Assembly (NCBI GenBank): GCA_934394545.1
Contig: CAKRRG010000004.1
Coordinates: 32,813 to 96,812 of the forward strand
Length of the DNA: 64,000 nt
Reading direction: 5' to 3'
Source of the DNA: an uncultured Blautia sp.
GTDB lineage: Bacteria; Bacillota; Clostridia; Lachnospirales; Lachnospiraceae
The notes below the pieces were generated by a model. The model was not told the DNA's origin and did not search any database. It was given only the letters and a program-made list of their open reading frames with translations. The translations under genes and the position numbers were made by a program. This document shows positions 52,652 to 61,666 of the stretch, piece after piece. Every line of letters starts with the position of its first letter. Position 1 is the first letter of the stretch.

Positions 52652-54679
52652 ATGAAAAATAAAAAATTTATGGAAACAGCTGTAACACTTATGGCAATTG
52701 CAATGGCTGTGGGGGTGATTACGGCGGTAACACCTGGGGAAAGGACGAAAGCAGCTGAGACAGAAGCGGTTGGGAGTGCTGTGGAAGCTCAGGCTGAGAA
52801 ATTGGAACTGACGGATCGTTTTGCACAGCAGAAGTCAGTAGATGAAGCTCTTCTTCAGGAAGCCAAGAATGGTTATTCCCTGGATGAGGCTCTGGTCGTA
52901 GTAAATCCCTATGGCACTTCTCCTTTAAGTGCAGTGGCTGTTTTTTCCACGGAGGAAGCCTGTGGCGGAACGATCACTGTGAAGGGGAAATCATCGGAAA
53001 ATGATGTGACAGGTACTTTTGATTCGGAGAAGGATCATATTGTTCCAATTTATGGACTTTATAATAATGATACTACAGAGGTTGTGATCACATTGGATGA
53101 TGGAACCTCTGCTACATTTCAGGTAACGACAGAGGATATTCATGTGGACTATGGAATCATTTCCACTGAGATGAAAAATGAAGAAAGCTACGATTATAAC
53201 AATCTTACTTTTATCTGCTCAACTATGGGCTCCTTGTATGCCGTAGATGCTGCTGGTGATATCCGTTTCTATACGAATATGGGGGGAACTCTTGGCGTGC
53301 ATCAGCTGGAGAATGGACATCTTCTTATGCCGGCTTCTTACGTCCTAAAAGCCAGCTATTATAAAGAGGGTATGATCGAAACTGATCTGTTGGGAAAAAT
53401 CTATGGGGAATATATGATTCCAGGTGGCCAGCATCATGATTTTGTGGAATTGCCAGATGGCAATCTGCTGGTGGCCTCTGACAGCCCGGATCTTAGCACA
53501 GTGGAAGATTATGTGGTGGAAATTGACCGCAAGACTGGTGAAGTAGTGTGGGAACTGGATATGAAAGAGCTTATGGGAACGGAGGAAGGACAGTCTGCCT
53601 CTATGGATTCGGATGGAAGTGAGGAAGCTGACTGGTTCCATAATAATGGTCTTGCCTATGACGTCAAGAACAATCTGGTCTTACTTTCTGCCAGACATAA
53701 GGATGCTATTGTGGCAGTAAATAAGGAGGATAAATCGCTGGCGTGGATTCTGGGTGATCCTGCCGGATGGGGCGAGGAGTATCAGTCTTATTTCTTTACT
53801 CCAGAGGGGGAAGGCTTCGAATGGTTCTACGCACAGCATAATGTATCGATTCTGGATAATGGAGACATTGCCCTTTTTGACAATGGCACGGCAAAGGTAA
53901 AGCGTGTAGATGGTGACAGTCGTGTAAGTGGTGATGACGTATATTCAAGAGCAGTTGTTTACAGGATTGACACAGAGAATATGACAGTTTCCCAGGTTTG
54001 TGAATATGGAAAAGAGCGGGGCGCAGACTGGTATGCAGACTGGATTTCCGGTGTGGTTTCCCTGGATGGAACCAGTGACCATCTGTGGATCACTGCCGGT
54101 TCTCATTTACATAACGATGAGGAAAATCGAAGTGACTACTATCCTAAGGATATGTTTGTACCGGGGCTGATAAAAACCACATATATCGATCAGGTTGATA
54201 AGGGAGAATTAAGCTTCGAGATTACCATATCAGGTGATACCTATAACGCTTTGACTTACCGTTCTTTCCGAATGCCCCTTTATACAGAGGGCAAATATGA
54301 TGCAGCAGCGGTACCTGAGGTATACGGATCTCTTGGTGAGACTGCTTATGAGGAAGCGGATACAGATGTGAGCGGTGCAGTGGCTCTGCCGGATGGATGG
54401 AGCTTCATTTTGGACGGAAGTAAAATCAGTGTAAACGGAAGCTATCAGACGGAGGCAGCAGCAGATCAGCTGGTGCCGGGAAAAATGATTCTGGTAAGCG
54501 GCGATTCCAAGCGGGCCTATAATCTGACTCAGACAGCAGCTGCTGGTGACAATGGAACAAATGTTACCGTAAAGGGATGGACAGCGGTAGATGGTCTGGA
54601 AGGTCAGGAATGGGATATTTATCTGGAACTGGACGGCGTTCTTTACAATAGTGGATATAAATTTAGCTGGTCTTTGTGA
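52652..54679 (+). CDS. Secreted arylsulfate sulfotransferase (ASST), copy 2
   Basis: 675 residues. A signal peptide (~1-34, TAVTLMAIAMAVGVITAV) without lipobox suggests secretion or retention by the wall. Active-site residues are His261/262 (GGQHHD), His330 (DWFHNN), Arg348 (SARH) and His396 (AQHNV). An extra ~90-residue C-terminal beta domain (from ~585) is absent from copy 1. Only moderately similar to copy 1, so an old duplication or separate acquisition with different acceptor range is likely. AGGAGGGCTGC precedes the ATG. Confidence 0.88.
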   Translation: MKNKKFMETAVTLMAIAMAVGVITAVTPGERTKAAETEAVGSAVEAQAEKLELTDRFAQQKSVDEALLQEAKNGYSLDEALVVVNPYGTSPLSAVAVFSTEEACGGTITVKGKSSENDVTGTFDSEKDHIVPIYGLYNNDTTEVVITLDDGTSATFQVTTEDIHVDYGIISTEMKNEESYDYNNLTFICSTMGSLYAVDAAGDIRFYTNMGGTLGVHQLENGHLLMPASYVLKASYYKEGMIETDLLGKIYGEYMIPGGQHHDFVELPDGNLLVASDSPDLSTVEDYVVEIDRKTGEVVWELDMKELMGTEEGQSASMDSDGSEEADWFHNNGLAYDVKNNLVLLSARHKDAIVAVNKEDKSLAWILGDPAGWGEEYQSYFFTPEGEGFEWFYAQHNVSILDNGDIALFDNGTAKVKRVDGDSRVSGDDVYSRAVVYRIDTENMTVSQVCEYGKERGADWYADWISGVVSLDGTSDHLWITAGSHLHNDEENRSDYYPKDMFVPGLIKTTYIDQVDKGELSFEITISGDTYNALTYRSFRMPLYTEGKYDAAAVPEVYGSLGETAYEEADTDVSGAVALPDGWSFILDGSKISVNGSYQTEAAADQLVPGKMILVSGDSKRAYNLTQTAAAGDNGTNVTVKGWTAVDGLEGQEWDIYLELDGVLYNSGYKFSWSL

Positions 54680-54685
54680 TTCAGA

Positions 54686-54713
54686 TTGACAAGCTCTTAA
54701 TAAAGCGTATACT
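54686..54713 (+). promoter_or_regulatory. Promoter of the ECF transporter S-component gene
   Basis: TTGACA (54686-54691), a 16-base spacer and TATACT (54708-54713), 37 bases before the start codon. It begins directly after the ASST stop, so the ECF genes form a new unit. Confidence 0.7.
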
Positions 54714-54749
54714 ATAGCGTGTTAAGACACATAGTAGGAGGAAAGAGCT

Positions 54750-55301
54750 ATGAAAAACAACAATAGTATCAAAACCGTAGTTGCCATTGGTATCGGTGCG
54801 GCACTGTTCTTTGTGCTGGGACGTTTTGTGGCAATCCCAAGCCCGGTTCCGAACACAAACATCAGCCTTCAGTATGCAGTACTTGGACTTCTTGCAGCAA
54901 TGTATGGCCCGGTTGCAGGCTGTCTGATCGGTTTTATCGGACATACCCTGATCGACCTGTCCTGGGGTGGAAGCCCATGGTGGAGCTGGGTTATCGCATC
55001 TGCAGTTGTAGGTATTGTAGTAGGTCTGTTTGCGAAGAAGCTTCAGGTTCAGGAAGGCGATTTCGGCAAAGGCAAGGTTGTTATCTTTGCAATCGCCAAT
55101 GTGATTGCACATGCACTTAGCTGGATCCTGGTTGCTCCGGCACTTGATATTCTAATCTACGCTGAGCCTGTGAATAAGGTATTTGCCCAGGGTGCATTCG
55201 CAGCAGTATCCAATGCAATTACAGGGATTGTAGTTGGTGGACTTCTGATTCTGGCTTATACCAAGACAATTGCGAAGAAAGGTTCTCTGGATCAGGAATA
55301 A
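54750..55301 (+). CDS. ECF transporter S component, UPF0397 family
   Basis: 183 residues, six predicted helices. IKTVVAIGIGAALFFVLGRF, PNTNISLQYAVLGLLAAMYG and GFIGHTLIDLSWGG are UPF0397 hallmarks. S components bind a vitamin or similar trace nutrient; the ligand of this family is not known to me with certainty. The ATPase and T subunits follow 218 bases downstream. AGGAGGAAAGAGCT precedes the ATG. Confidence 0.9.
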   Translation: MKNNNSIKTVVAIGIGAALFFVLGRFVAIPSPVPNTNISLQYAVLGLLAAMYGPVAGCLIGFIGHTLIDLSWGGSPWWSWVIASAVVGIVVGLFAKKLQVQEGDFGKGKVVIFAIANVIAHALSWILVAPALDILIYAEPVNKVFAQGAFAAVSNAITGIVVGGLLILAYTKTIAKKGSLDQE

Positions 55302-55327
55302 TTGAGCTGAAAATCTCGAAAAGAAAT

Positions 55328-55405
55328 AGGAAAAAAGCCTTGTTGAGGTTTATATTTATAATCCGTCTGAATTATGAATATGAGCCTGCAGCGGGGCTTT
55401 TTCCT
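55328..55405 (+). terminator. Possible long-loop terminator after the S-component gene
   Basis: AGGAAAAAAGCC (55328-55339) can pair with GGCTTTTTCCT (55395-55405) with a one-base bulge across a 55-base loop. Weak evidence; could be an attenuator within the ECF operon. Confidence 0.35.
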
Positions 55406-55470
55406 GTTTCCTGTGAAATCTTATTGTAGATTCAGGGAATTCGTGTTATCCTGTTGAGATGGTATCAAAG

Positions 55471-55492
55471 GGGGCAAAAAACCTTTTGCCCC
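55471..55492 (+). promoter_or_regulatory. Perfect hairpin in the leader of the ECF ATPase gene
   Basis: GGGGCAAAA (55471-55479) and TTTTGCCCC (55484-55492) pair with a 4-base AACC loop, 27 bases before the ATPase start. No T-run follows, so it is more likely a structural RNA or protein site than a terminator. The gene has a poor ribosome site (AGAGGTATTAT). Confidence 0.45.
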
Positions 55493-55519
55493 AACATCAT
55501 TTGATTTTAGAGGTATTAT

Positions 55520-57244
55520 ATGACTGAGAAAAAATCTCCTATAATTTCTTTTAAGAATTTTTCTTTTCAGTACCGGGCACAGAAGAAGCCTACGCTGAAG
55601 GAAATTAATCTGGATATTTACCCGGGTGAACGGGTTCTGATCGCAGGACCCTCAGGCTGTGGAAAAAGCACTCTGGCAGGCTGCATCAATGGTCTGAATC
55701 CTTTTTCCAATCTGGGAGAATTTACCGGGGAACTGATCGTGGATGGTGTTGATGCGCCAAAGAGCAGTATCTTTCAGCTCTCTGCACATGTGGGAACTGT
55801 GCTGCAGGATCCGGATGGTCAGTTTATCGGGCTGACAGTTGGTGAGGATATTGCCTTTGCCCTGGAGAATAGCTGCATGCCGCAGGATGAAATGCATGAG
55901 ATCACCCGTCACGCGGCAGAACTAGTCGGAATCCAGGATCATCTGGATTTTGCACCCCACGAACTTTCTGGCGGACAGAAGCAGCGTGTCAGCCTGGCAG
56001 GTGTAATGGTAGACCAGGTAAAGATTCTGCTGTTTGACGAGCCGCTGGCCAATCTGGATCCGGCTACAGGGAAGCAGACGATTGAGCTGATCGACGAGAT
56101 TCAGGAAAAAACAGATACTACGGTGGTGATCATTGAGCATCGTCTGGAGGATGTTTTGTGGCGTGATGTGGATCGTATTGTTCTTATGGGAGATGGGAAA
56201 ATCCTGGCAGACCTTCACCCGGATGAGCTTTTGTCCACCAGACTTCTGGAAGAAAATGGAATCCGCGAGCCTCTTTATCTTACGGCGCTGCGTTATGCAG
56301 GTGTGGAGCTGGTTCCTGCGAAGAAGCCGGCGCATGTTGATTCTGTTGTAATAGATGATGTGGACCGGAAGAAAATGACAGACTGGTTCTGGTCCCGTCC
56401 GGCAGCAGAGGCTGAGAAAGAACGTGAGCCGCTGCTTGAAGTCAGAAATCTTACCTTTGGTTATGAGAGAGGCAAGCAGACCTTACGGGATGTTTCTCTT
56501 ACGATCCACAAGGGTGAAATGGTCAGCATTGTGGGGAAAAACGGTGCCGGGAAATCTACTTTTTCCAAGCTGGTCTGTGGTTTCGAGACACCAGATCAGG
56601 GTGAAATCCTTTTCCAGGGAAGGGATCTTCTGCAGGAAAATATCCGCCACAGAGCCAAACATATTGGCTATGTGATGCAGAATCCCAACCAGATGATTTC
56701 CAAGACTATGATTTTTGAGGAGGTTGCACTTGGTCTTCGCAATATGGGAAAAAGCGAAGAAGAAATCCGGGAAAAAGTGGAGGAGACTTTGAAGGTCTGC
56801 GGACTTTTCCCATTTCGTAACTGGCCGGTTTCTGCGCTTAGCTTCGGGCAGAAGAAGCGTGTTACGATAGCAAGTGTGCTTGTGCAGGATCCGGAACTGA
56901 TCATTCTGGATGAGCCGACAGCCGGACAGGATTTTCGCCATTATACAGAAATCATGGAATTTCTTCGGGGGCTGAATGAAAAAGGGGTAACGGTTGTAAT
57001 GATCACTCATGATATGCATCTGATGCTGGAGTATACGCCGCGGGCACTGGTTTTTGCTGACGGCAGACTGATCGCGGACAGAAGTGCAGCTGCAGTGCTT
57101 TGTGATCCCAAACTGATTTCGCAGGCGGCGTTGAAGGAGACCAGTCTTTTTACCCTGGCGAACCAGCTGGGAATCAGTCCTGCGGAAGAGTTTGTACAGC
57201 GTTTCATTGAAGAGGACAGGGAGGTGAGAAGTCATGGCCGCTAA
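55520..57244 (+). CDS. ECF transporter ATPase with two ABC domains
   Basis: 574 residues. Two ABC cassettes: GPSGCGKST, LSGGQKQRVSLAGV, ILLFDEPLANLD in the first and GKNGAGKST, LSFGQKKRVTIASV, LIILDEPTAGQD in the second, so both sites look active. The linker around 245-300 fits the DUF3744-type region of YkoD-like proteins. Energises the UPF0397 S component with the EcfT-like protein, whose start overlaps its stop by 11 bases. Confidence 0.92.
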   Translation: MTEKKSPIISFKNFSFQYRAQKKPTLKEINLDIYPGERVLIAGPSGCGKSTLAGCINGLNPFSNLGEFTGELIVDGVDAPKSSIFQLSAHVGTVLQDPDGQFIGLTVGEDIAFALENSCMPQDEMHEITRHAAELVGIQDHLDFAPHELSGGQKQRVSLAGVMVDQVKILLFDEPLANLDPATGKQTIELIDEIQEKTDTTVVIIEHRLEDVLWRDVDRIVLMGDGKILADLHPDELLSTRLLEENGIREPLYLTALRYAGVELVPAKKPAHVDSVVIDDVDRKKMTDWFWSRPAAEAEKEREPLLEVRNLTFGYERGKQTLRDVSLTIHKGEMVSIVGKNGAGKSTFSKLVCGFETPDQGEILFQGRDLLQENIRHRAKHIGYVMQNPNQMISKTMIFEEVALGLRNMGKSEEEIREKVEETLKVCGLFPFRNWPVSALSFGQKKRVTIASVLVQDPELIILDEPTAGQDFRHYTEIMEFLRGLNEKGVTVVMITHDMHLMLEYTPRALVFADGRLIADRSAAAVLCDPKLISQAALKETSLFTLANQLGISPAEEFVQRFIEEDREVRSHGR

Positions 57245-58064
57245 GACGGTATTGAATTATCTGCCAAGGGAAAGTGTGATCCACAAACTGACCGGAACTA
57301 CCAAGCTGGCCTTTTTCCTGCTTTTTACCTTTGCAAGTATGCTCACTTATAATACCTGGGTGCTGTTAGGGCTGTTTGCAGTGAGTCTGGCAGCGTTTAA
57401 GCTGAGTAAAATTAAGTTCCGCGAAGTGCGGTTTATGATGATTTTCATGCTGGTATTCCTGCTGCTGAACAATCTGTTTATTTTCCTGTTTGATCCAAAT
57501 CAGGGAACCACATTGTACGGAACCAGACATGTGCTCTGCCACCTGTTCTGGCGGTATGATCTGACTGCAGAGCAGCTGTTTTATATGTTGAATATTTCTC
57601 TGAAATATTTTGTTGCGCTGCCGGTCGCAATTTTATTTATTTCTGCAACGAACCCAAGTGAGTTTGCTGCAAGCTTGAATAGTATTGGAATTTCCTACAA
57701 AGTGGGTTATTCTGTGGCAATTGCTCTTCGTTACATTCCAGACATTCAGCGTGATTACCACAGCATTAGCCAGGCCCAGCAGGCCAGAGGTGTGGAGCTT
57801 GGAAAAAACGAGCACTTTTTTGCCCGGCTGAAGAATTCGGTGAATATTCTTCTGCCCCTGATTCTCACCAGCCTGAACCGGATCGATACTATTTCCAATG
57901 CAATGGAGCTGCGTGGGTTCGGAAAAGATAAAAAGAGAACCTGGTACATGAAGAGACCTTTTGAGAAAAGGGACTTCGTGGCAATTGGAGTTGGGGTGCT
58001 GCTGCTGGCAGTAAGCCTGACGGTGACTATACGGTGGGGGAGATTTTATAATCCGTTTGTGTGA
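57234..58064 (+). CDS. ECF transporter transmembrane (T) component
   Basis: 276 residues. Several helices and the coupling motifs SISQAQQARGVELG and TISNAMELRGFGKDKKRT (A-R-G signatures that touch the ATPases) define EcfT/CbiQ proteins. GAGGTGAGAAGTC precedes the ATG inside the ATPase gene's end. Confidence 0.92.
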   Translation: MAAKTVLNYLPRESVIHKLTGTTKLAFFLLFTFASMLTYNTWVLLGLFAVSLAAFKLSKIKFREVRFMMIFMLVFLLLNNLFIFLFDPNQGTTLYGTRHVLCHLFWRYDLTAEQLFYMLNISLKYFVALPVAILFISATNPSEFAASLNSIGISYKVGYSVAIALRYIPDIQRDYHSISQAQQARGVELGKNEHFFARLKNSVNILLPLILTSLNRIDTISNAMELRGFGKDKKRTWYMKRPFEKRDFVAIGVGVLLLAVSLTVTIRWGRFYNPFV

Positions 58065-58091
58065 GAAAAGGGAATATGATAAGAGAGATAG

Positions 58092-58126
58092 ATGGCTGTG
58101 CGAGAGTTCGCATGGCCATTTTTTTA
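58092..58126 (+). terminator. Rho-independent terminator after the ECF operon
   Basis: ATGGCTGTGCGA (58092-58103) pairs with TCGCATGGCCAT (58108-58119), including two G-U pairs, followed by seven T's. Confidence 0.85.
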
Positions 58127-58241
58127 TGGCAAAATATGGGGCTTGTGTGTCGTAAAATGTCGAACGATTTTTTGTTGTTACTGTTTACAAATTATATTTT
58201 AGAGAATGGACTGAACCTGTAAAAAATTCATACAGGAAATG

Positions 58242-58292
58242 AATTGACAGCTCTGGAATATAATGATACAGTTATATTAACCAAATGGTTAA
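58242..58292 (+). promoter_or_regulatory. higBA promoter and operator
   Basis: TTGACA starts near 58242, with TACAGT about 17 bases on as -10. Just after it is a perfect palindrome, TTAACCA-AA-TGGTTAA (58277-58292), the kind of site bound by the HTH antitoxin. It covers the likely transcription start, which fits autorepression. Confidence 0.6.
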
Positions 58293-58312
58293 CTTAAAGA
58301 AATACTATATTA

Positions 58313-58651
58313 TTGAAAATAATATATGCTAATAGTAAAGTGGAGAAATATTTTACCGATTATAGAAAATTGCAAAAGAAGCTGCCTACTGAGTGGGTTA
58401 GAACCATAAAGAAACATATGGACAGACTTGAAGCTGCAGAACATTTTGGAGATTTTTTAGCGTTAGGGCTGGGGAAACCGGAACCTTTAACTAGTTATCT
58501 CAACATAAGGTATTCGCTACATGTGGCAGCAAATGTCCGGCTTATTTTGGAGCCAAACGCTACACAGGATACAGTTATGATCTGTACAGAAATAGAAGTG
58601 GAGGGAGTGAGTGATTACCATGGCAGTAAAGAAAATTGGTATATCCCGTGA
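58313..58651 (+). CDS. higB: HigB/RelE-superfamily toxin
   Basis: 112 residues, beginning at a TTG. A ParE/RelE fold protein with KKLPTEWVRTIKKHMDRLEA, LGLGKPEPL, YSLHVAANVRLILEP and a C-terminal VSDYHG, typical of HigB-type ribosome-dependent mRNA interferases. Slightly long, with a weak ribosome site, as in many toxins. Its end overlaps the HigA-like gene by 41 bases. Confidence 0.8.
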   Translation: MKIIYANSKVEKYFTDYRKLQKKLPTEWVRTIKKHMDRLEAAEHFGDFLALGLGKPEPLTSYLNIRYSLHVAANVRLILEPNATQDTVMICTEIEVEGVSDYHGSKENWYIP

Positions 58652-59708
58652 ATTGATAATACATCCCGGGGAAACAATTGCAGATGTTTTAGAAGATCGT
58701 GGAATTACACAGGCCGAATTAGCAGCCAGAACTGGGGTTTCAACTGCATATGTGAGCAATGTTATCGCAGGAAAAAAAGATATTTCTGCAAATTTTGCTT
58801 TTAGTTTAGAATATGCGTTGGGAGTTCCAAAATCCTTTTGGCTTAATTTGCAGGCTAATTACGATGCCGAATTGTTGGAGTTTAATAAAGAACAAAGCAT
58901 TACAGAAGAAGAACGGAGTGCGAGAGAATCTTTAAAAGATATTGTGAAATATCTTCGCCAAAAAGGAAGACTTCCCATAGGTGAAAAAAAGGATGAATCA
59001 ATATTATCTTTGCGAAAAGAATTACAGATTAGTAATCTTGCATGTTTAAAAGATATTGTGCCAAACGGGGCATTTAGAATGGCAAATAATGTAGTTGATT
59101 CATATGTGTTAGGTGCTTGGATTATAATGTGTCAGAATACAGCAGAAAGCCAGAGAATTTATCCTCAATTCGATGTTTTACAAATTGATCAGCTGATAAA
59201 TGAGATTAAAAGCATCATGCGAAATCCAAACGCAAATATCCAAAAAGAATTAAAGGAAACAATGGCTTGTTATGGCATTGACTTTTCGGTTGTAAAAAAT
59301 TTTCGGGGAGCTCCGGTTCAAGGGTATATAAATCAAAAGAGAGATAAAACGTATCAGATGGTGCTTACTATAAGAGGTGCATATGCAGATATATTCTGGT
59401 TTTCTTTATTCCATGAATTAGGTCATATTGTGAATGGAGATATCGGAAAGACGAATAAATTTGTGGATGATGGGTCTGATGAAGAGAAGGAAGCTGCTGC
59501 TGATTTATTTGCGAGAGATAAAATTATAGATAAAGATAAATACACGGAATTTGTTAATAGGCATGACTATAGTATTGAAGCGATTAAGAAATTTGCTGAA
59601 TCACAAAAAGTAATGCCCTATATGGTGATTGGACGTTTGCAGAAAGAAAAGTATTTGGATTATAAATGCTTCAGCAGATATAAATTGAGGTATAAGTGGG
59701 CGGAGTAA
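58611..59708 (+). CDS. higA: HigA antitoxin with C-terminal ImmA/IrrE metallopeptidase domain
   Basis: 365 residues from GTG 58611 (GGAGG 6 bases upstream). HigA-type HTH (~15-80: IIHPGETIADVLEDRGITQA, GVSTAYVSNVIAGKK) is fused to an ImmA/IrrE-like zinc peptidase with HELGH (268-272) and EEKEAAADLFARD as third-ligand region. Short HigA proteins lack this domain. The peptidase may set antitoxin turnover under stress (inference). Confidence 0.88.
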   Translation: MITMAVKKIGISRELIIHPGETIADVLEDRGITQAELAARTGVSTAYVSNVIAGKKDISANFAFSLEYALGVPKSFWLNLQANYDAELLEFNKEQSITEEERSARESLKDIVKYLRQKGRLPIGEKKDESILSLRKELQISNLACLKDIVPNGAFRMANNVVDSYVLGAWIIMCQNTAESQRIYPQFDVLQIDQLINEIKSIMRNPNANIQKELKETMACYGIDFSVVKNFRGAPVQGYINQKRDKTYQMVLTIRGAYADIFWFSLFHELGHIVNGDIGKTNKFVDDGSDEEKEAAADLFARDKIIDKDKYTEFVNRHDYSIEAIKKFAESQKVMPYMVIGRLQKEKYLDYKCFSRYKLRYKWAE

Positions 59709-59752
59709 GAAATATAAACGTATATAACACATTCACAAAGGAGAAAACCATC

Positions 59753-60976
59753 ATGAATTTAACCAATATTTTTAAATCCACCGATTTTGTCCACGCAAGT
59801 GGCACGAAGGAGGAACTGCAGGTTGCAGAGTTTCTGAAAGCGCAGTGTGAGGAACTGGGAGTGCCAGCTCATCTGGAGGCTTTTCGGGTTGCTATGGGAG
59901 AGATTGAATCTGCGCATTTGTTTGCAGATGGAAAGGAAATCACCTGTAAGGCGTTTAACTGCTGTGGCAGTGGCAGCGTAGAAGGAGAGCTTTACTATAT
60001 GCCGGGAACTGATCCTGTTTCCATAGCAGGTGCAAAAGATAAAATTGTACTGATGGACACTCAGGGAGTGGGATTTTTTGTCTACCAGGACTTGATGAAA
60101 GCAGGCGCAAAGGGTATTATTTTTCAGTACGGAAATATGTATTATCCAAATACAGATATTGACCAGCGGGATCTGCGCGAGGCCGTTGTAGGGGAAGAAC
60201 GGAAAGTCCTTTGCGCCATGATCCATTCTAGCCAGGCTGTGGAGCTGGTGAAAAATAAGGTGAAGAATATTCGACTGGAGGTTTCCCAGAAAGAGTACGA
60301 TGGGGAGTCCCACAATGTAATTGCAGAGCTTCCGGGCAAAAGGGATGAGTTTATTGTGCTTAGTTCCCATTACGATTCCACTTCTTTATCTCATGGCGCT
60401 TATGACAATATGAGTGGCTGTGCAGGCTTGCTTGGAATTATGGAACAGATGAAGGGAAAAGAACTGAACTATAGTCTTCGTTTCGTATTCTGCGGAAGTG
60501 AGGAGAGAGGGCTTCTGGGCTCTAAGGCATATGTGAAGGAGCATAAAGAGGAACTGGACAAAATAGTGCTGAACATTAATCTGGATATGATTGGAACCTA
60601 CATGGGTAAATTTATCTCCTGTGTTTCCGCAGAGGATAAGCTGGCACATTATATTTCTTACATGGCGGCAGAAATCGGTTTTCCAATTGAGGCAAAGACC
60701 GGGGTGTATTCCAGTGATTCTACACCTTTTGCAGACAGTGGGATTCCGGCGCTCTCCTTTGCCAGAATTGCCAGCTCCAATGTGGCACCAATCCATTGCC
60801 GGTACGATGTGAAGGATGTTATGTCCATGGAGCAACTGCAGTGGGATATTGATTTTCTGGCGAAGTTTACAGAGCGTTTTGCAAATGCAGCAGTGTGTCC
60901 GGTTGCAAGGGAAATCCCGGAGAAAATCAAGAAAGAACTGGATGAGTATCTTGCAAGAAAAAGAAAAGAGCAGTAG
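59753..60976 (+). CDS. M28-family aminopeptidase
   Basis: 407 residues from the ATG at 59753 (AAAGGAG upstream; the frame extends to 59696). Zinc-site motifs in order: SSHYDS, GAYDNMSGCAG, GSEERGLLGS with the catalytic Glu, LNLDMIGT-type LNINLDMIGT, and PIHCRYD. A PA-like insert (~115-185) is present. No signal peptide, so likely a cytosolic di-zinc peptidase. One base separates it from the methyltransferase gene. Confidence 0.9.
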   Translation: MNLTNIFKSTDFVHASGTKEELQVAEFLKAQCEELGVPAHLEAFRVAMGEIESAHLFADGKEITCKAFNCCGSGSVEGELYYMPGTDPVSIAGAKDKIVLMDTQGVGFFVYQDLMKAGAKGIIFQYGNMYYPNTDIDQRDLREAVVGEERKVLCAMIHSSQAVELVKNKVKNIRLEVSQKEYDGESHNVIAELPGKRDEFIVLSSHYDSTSLSHGAYDNMSGCAGLLGIMEQMKGKELNYSLRFVFCGSEERGLLGSKAYVKEHKEELDKIVLNINLDMIGTYMGKFISCVSAEDKLAHYISYMAAEIGFPIEAKTGVYSSDSTPFADSGIPALSFARIASSNVAPIHCRYDVKDVMSMEQLQWDIDFLAKFTERFANAAVCPVAREIPEKIKKELDEYLARKRKEQ

Positions 60977-60977
60977 G

Positions 60978-61577
60978 ATGAATACAAGTGAAACCAGATG
61001 GGACAAACTCCTGAAGATCAAAACCACCGGCCGGGATGATTCCCGATCGGATCAGTACCGTTATCCTTACGAGCCAACGCCTTATTCTGTATTGGAGCGC
61101 CTGGCAAACAGCGGATATATCCGCAAGAAGAATGTGCTTCTTGATTACGGCTGCGGCAAAGGCCGCGTGGATCTTTTTATGACGTATCAGACGCGCTGCC
61201 ATGCTATTGGAATTGAGTACGATGACAGGATTTTTGAAATAGCCTGTGAAAATAAAAAGAGTGGGATTTCCGGTGAGCGCACCGCATTTTTGCTGGAAAA
61301 CGCGGAGAATTACCAGGTTCCCACGGAAGTGGACCGCGTCTTTTTCTTCAACCCGTTTTCCATTGAGATCCTTAGGAAAGTGATTGCCGCAGTAATTGCT
61401 TCCTGTTATGAGAACCCTCGGGAACTGCTGCTGTTTTTCTATTATCCCCAGGACGAATACATTTCCTATCTGATGACAGTGGATGAATTAATGTTTGTAG
61501 ATGAAATCAACTGCCGTGACCTGTTCGACGGGGAAAATCCGCGGGAGAGGATTGTGATTTTTGAGATCAATATTTAG
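60978..61577 (+). CDS. Class I SAM-dependent methyltransferase-like protein
   Basis: 199 residues from the ATG at 60978, one base after the peptidase stop and with GCAGTAGG upstream. VLLDYGCGKGRVDLF is the SAM-binding motif I, AIGIEYDDRIFEIA motif II, and VDRVFFFNPFS the motif IV region. The substrate is unknown; coupled translation with the M28 peptidase suggests a functional link. Confidence 0.85.
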   Translation: MNTSETRWDKLLKIKTTGRDDSRSDQYRYPYEPTPYSVLERLANSGYIRKKNVLLDYGCGKGRVDLFMTYQTRCHAIGIEYDDRIFEIACENKKSGISGERTAFLLENAENYQVPTEVDRVFFFNPFSIEILRKVIAAVIASCYENPRELLLFFYYPQDEYISYLMTVDELMFVDEINCRDLFDGENPRERIVIFEINI

Positions 61578-61623
61578 GACAGGAAAAGTAGCAGGTGTGT
61601 TGTAAAAAATATGAATGAAGAAC

Positions 61624-61645
61624 TGGGGAACAGCAGGGTTCCCCA
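61624..61645 (+). other. Hairpin before the HD-hydrolase gene
   Basis: TGGGGAAC (61624-61631) pairs with GTTCCCCA (61638-61645) around a 6-base loop, 9 bases before AAAGGAGG. No T-run; could affect translation of the next gene. Confidence 0.35.
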
Positions 61646-61666
61646 AAGCAACAAAGGAGGCATCCT

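Noticed and set aside
55302-55519. Riboswitch between S component and ECF ATPase
   Set aside because: Apart from two hairpins I could not match the sequence to a known vitamin riboswitch core.
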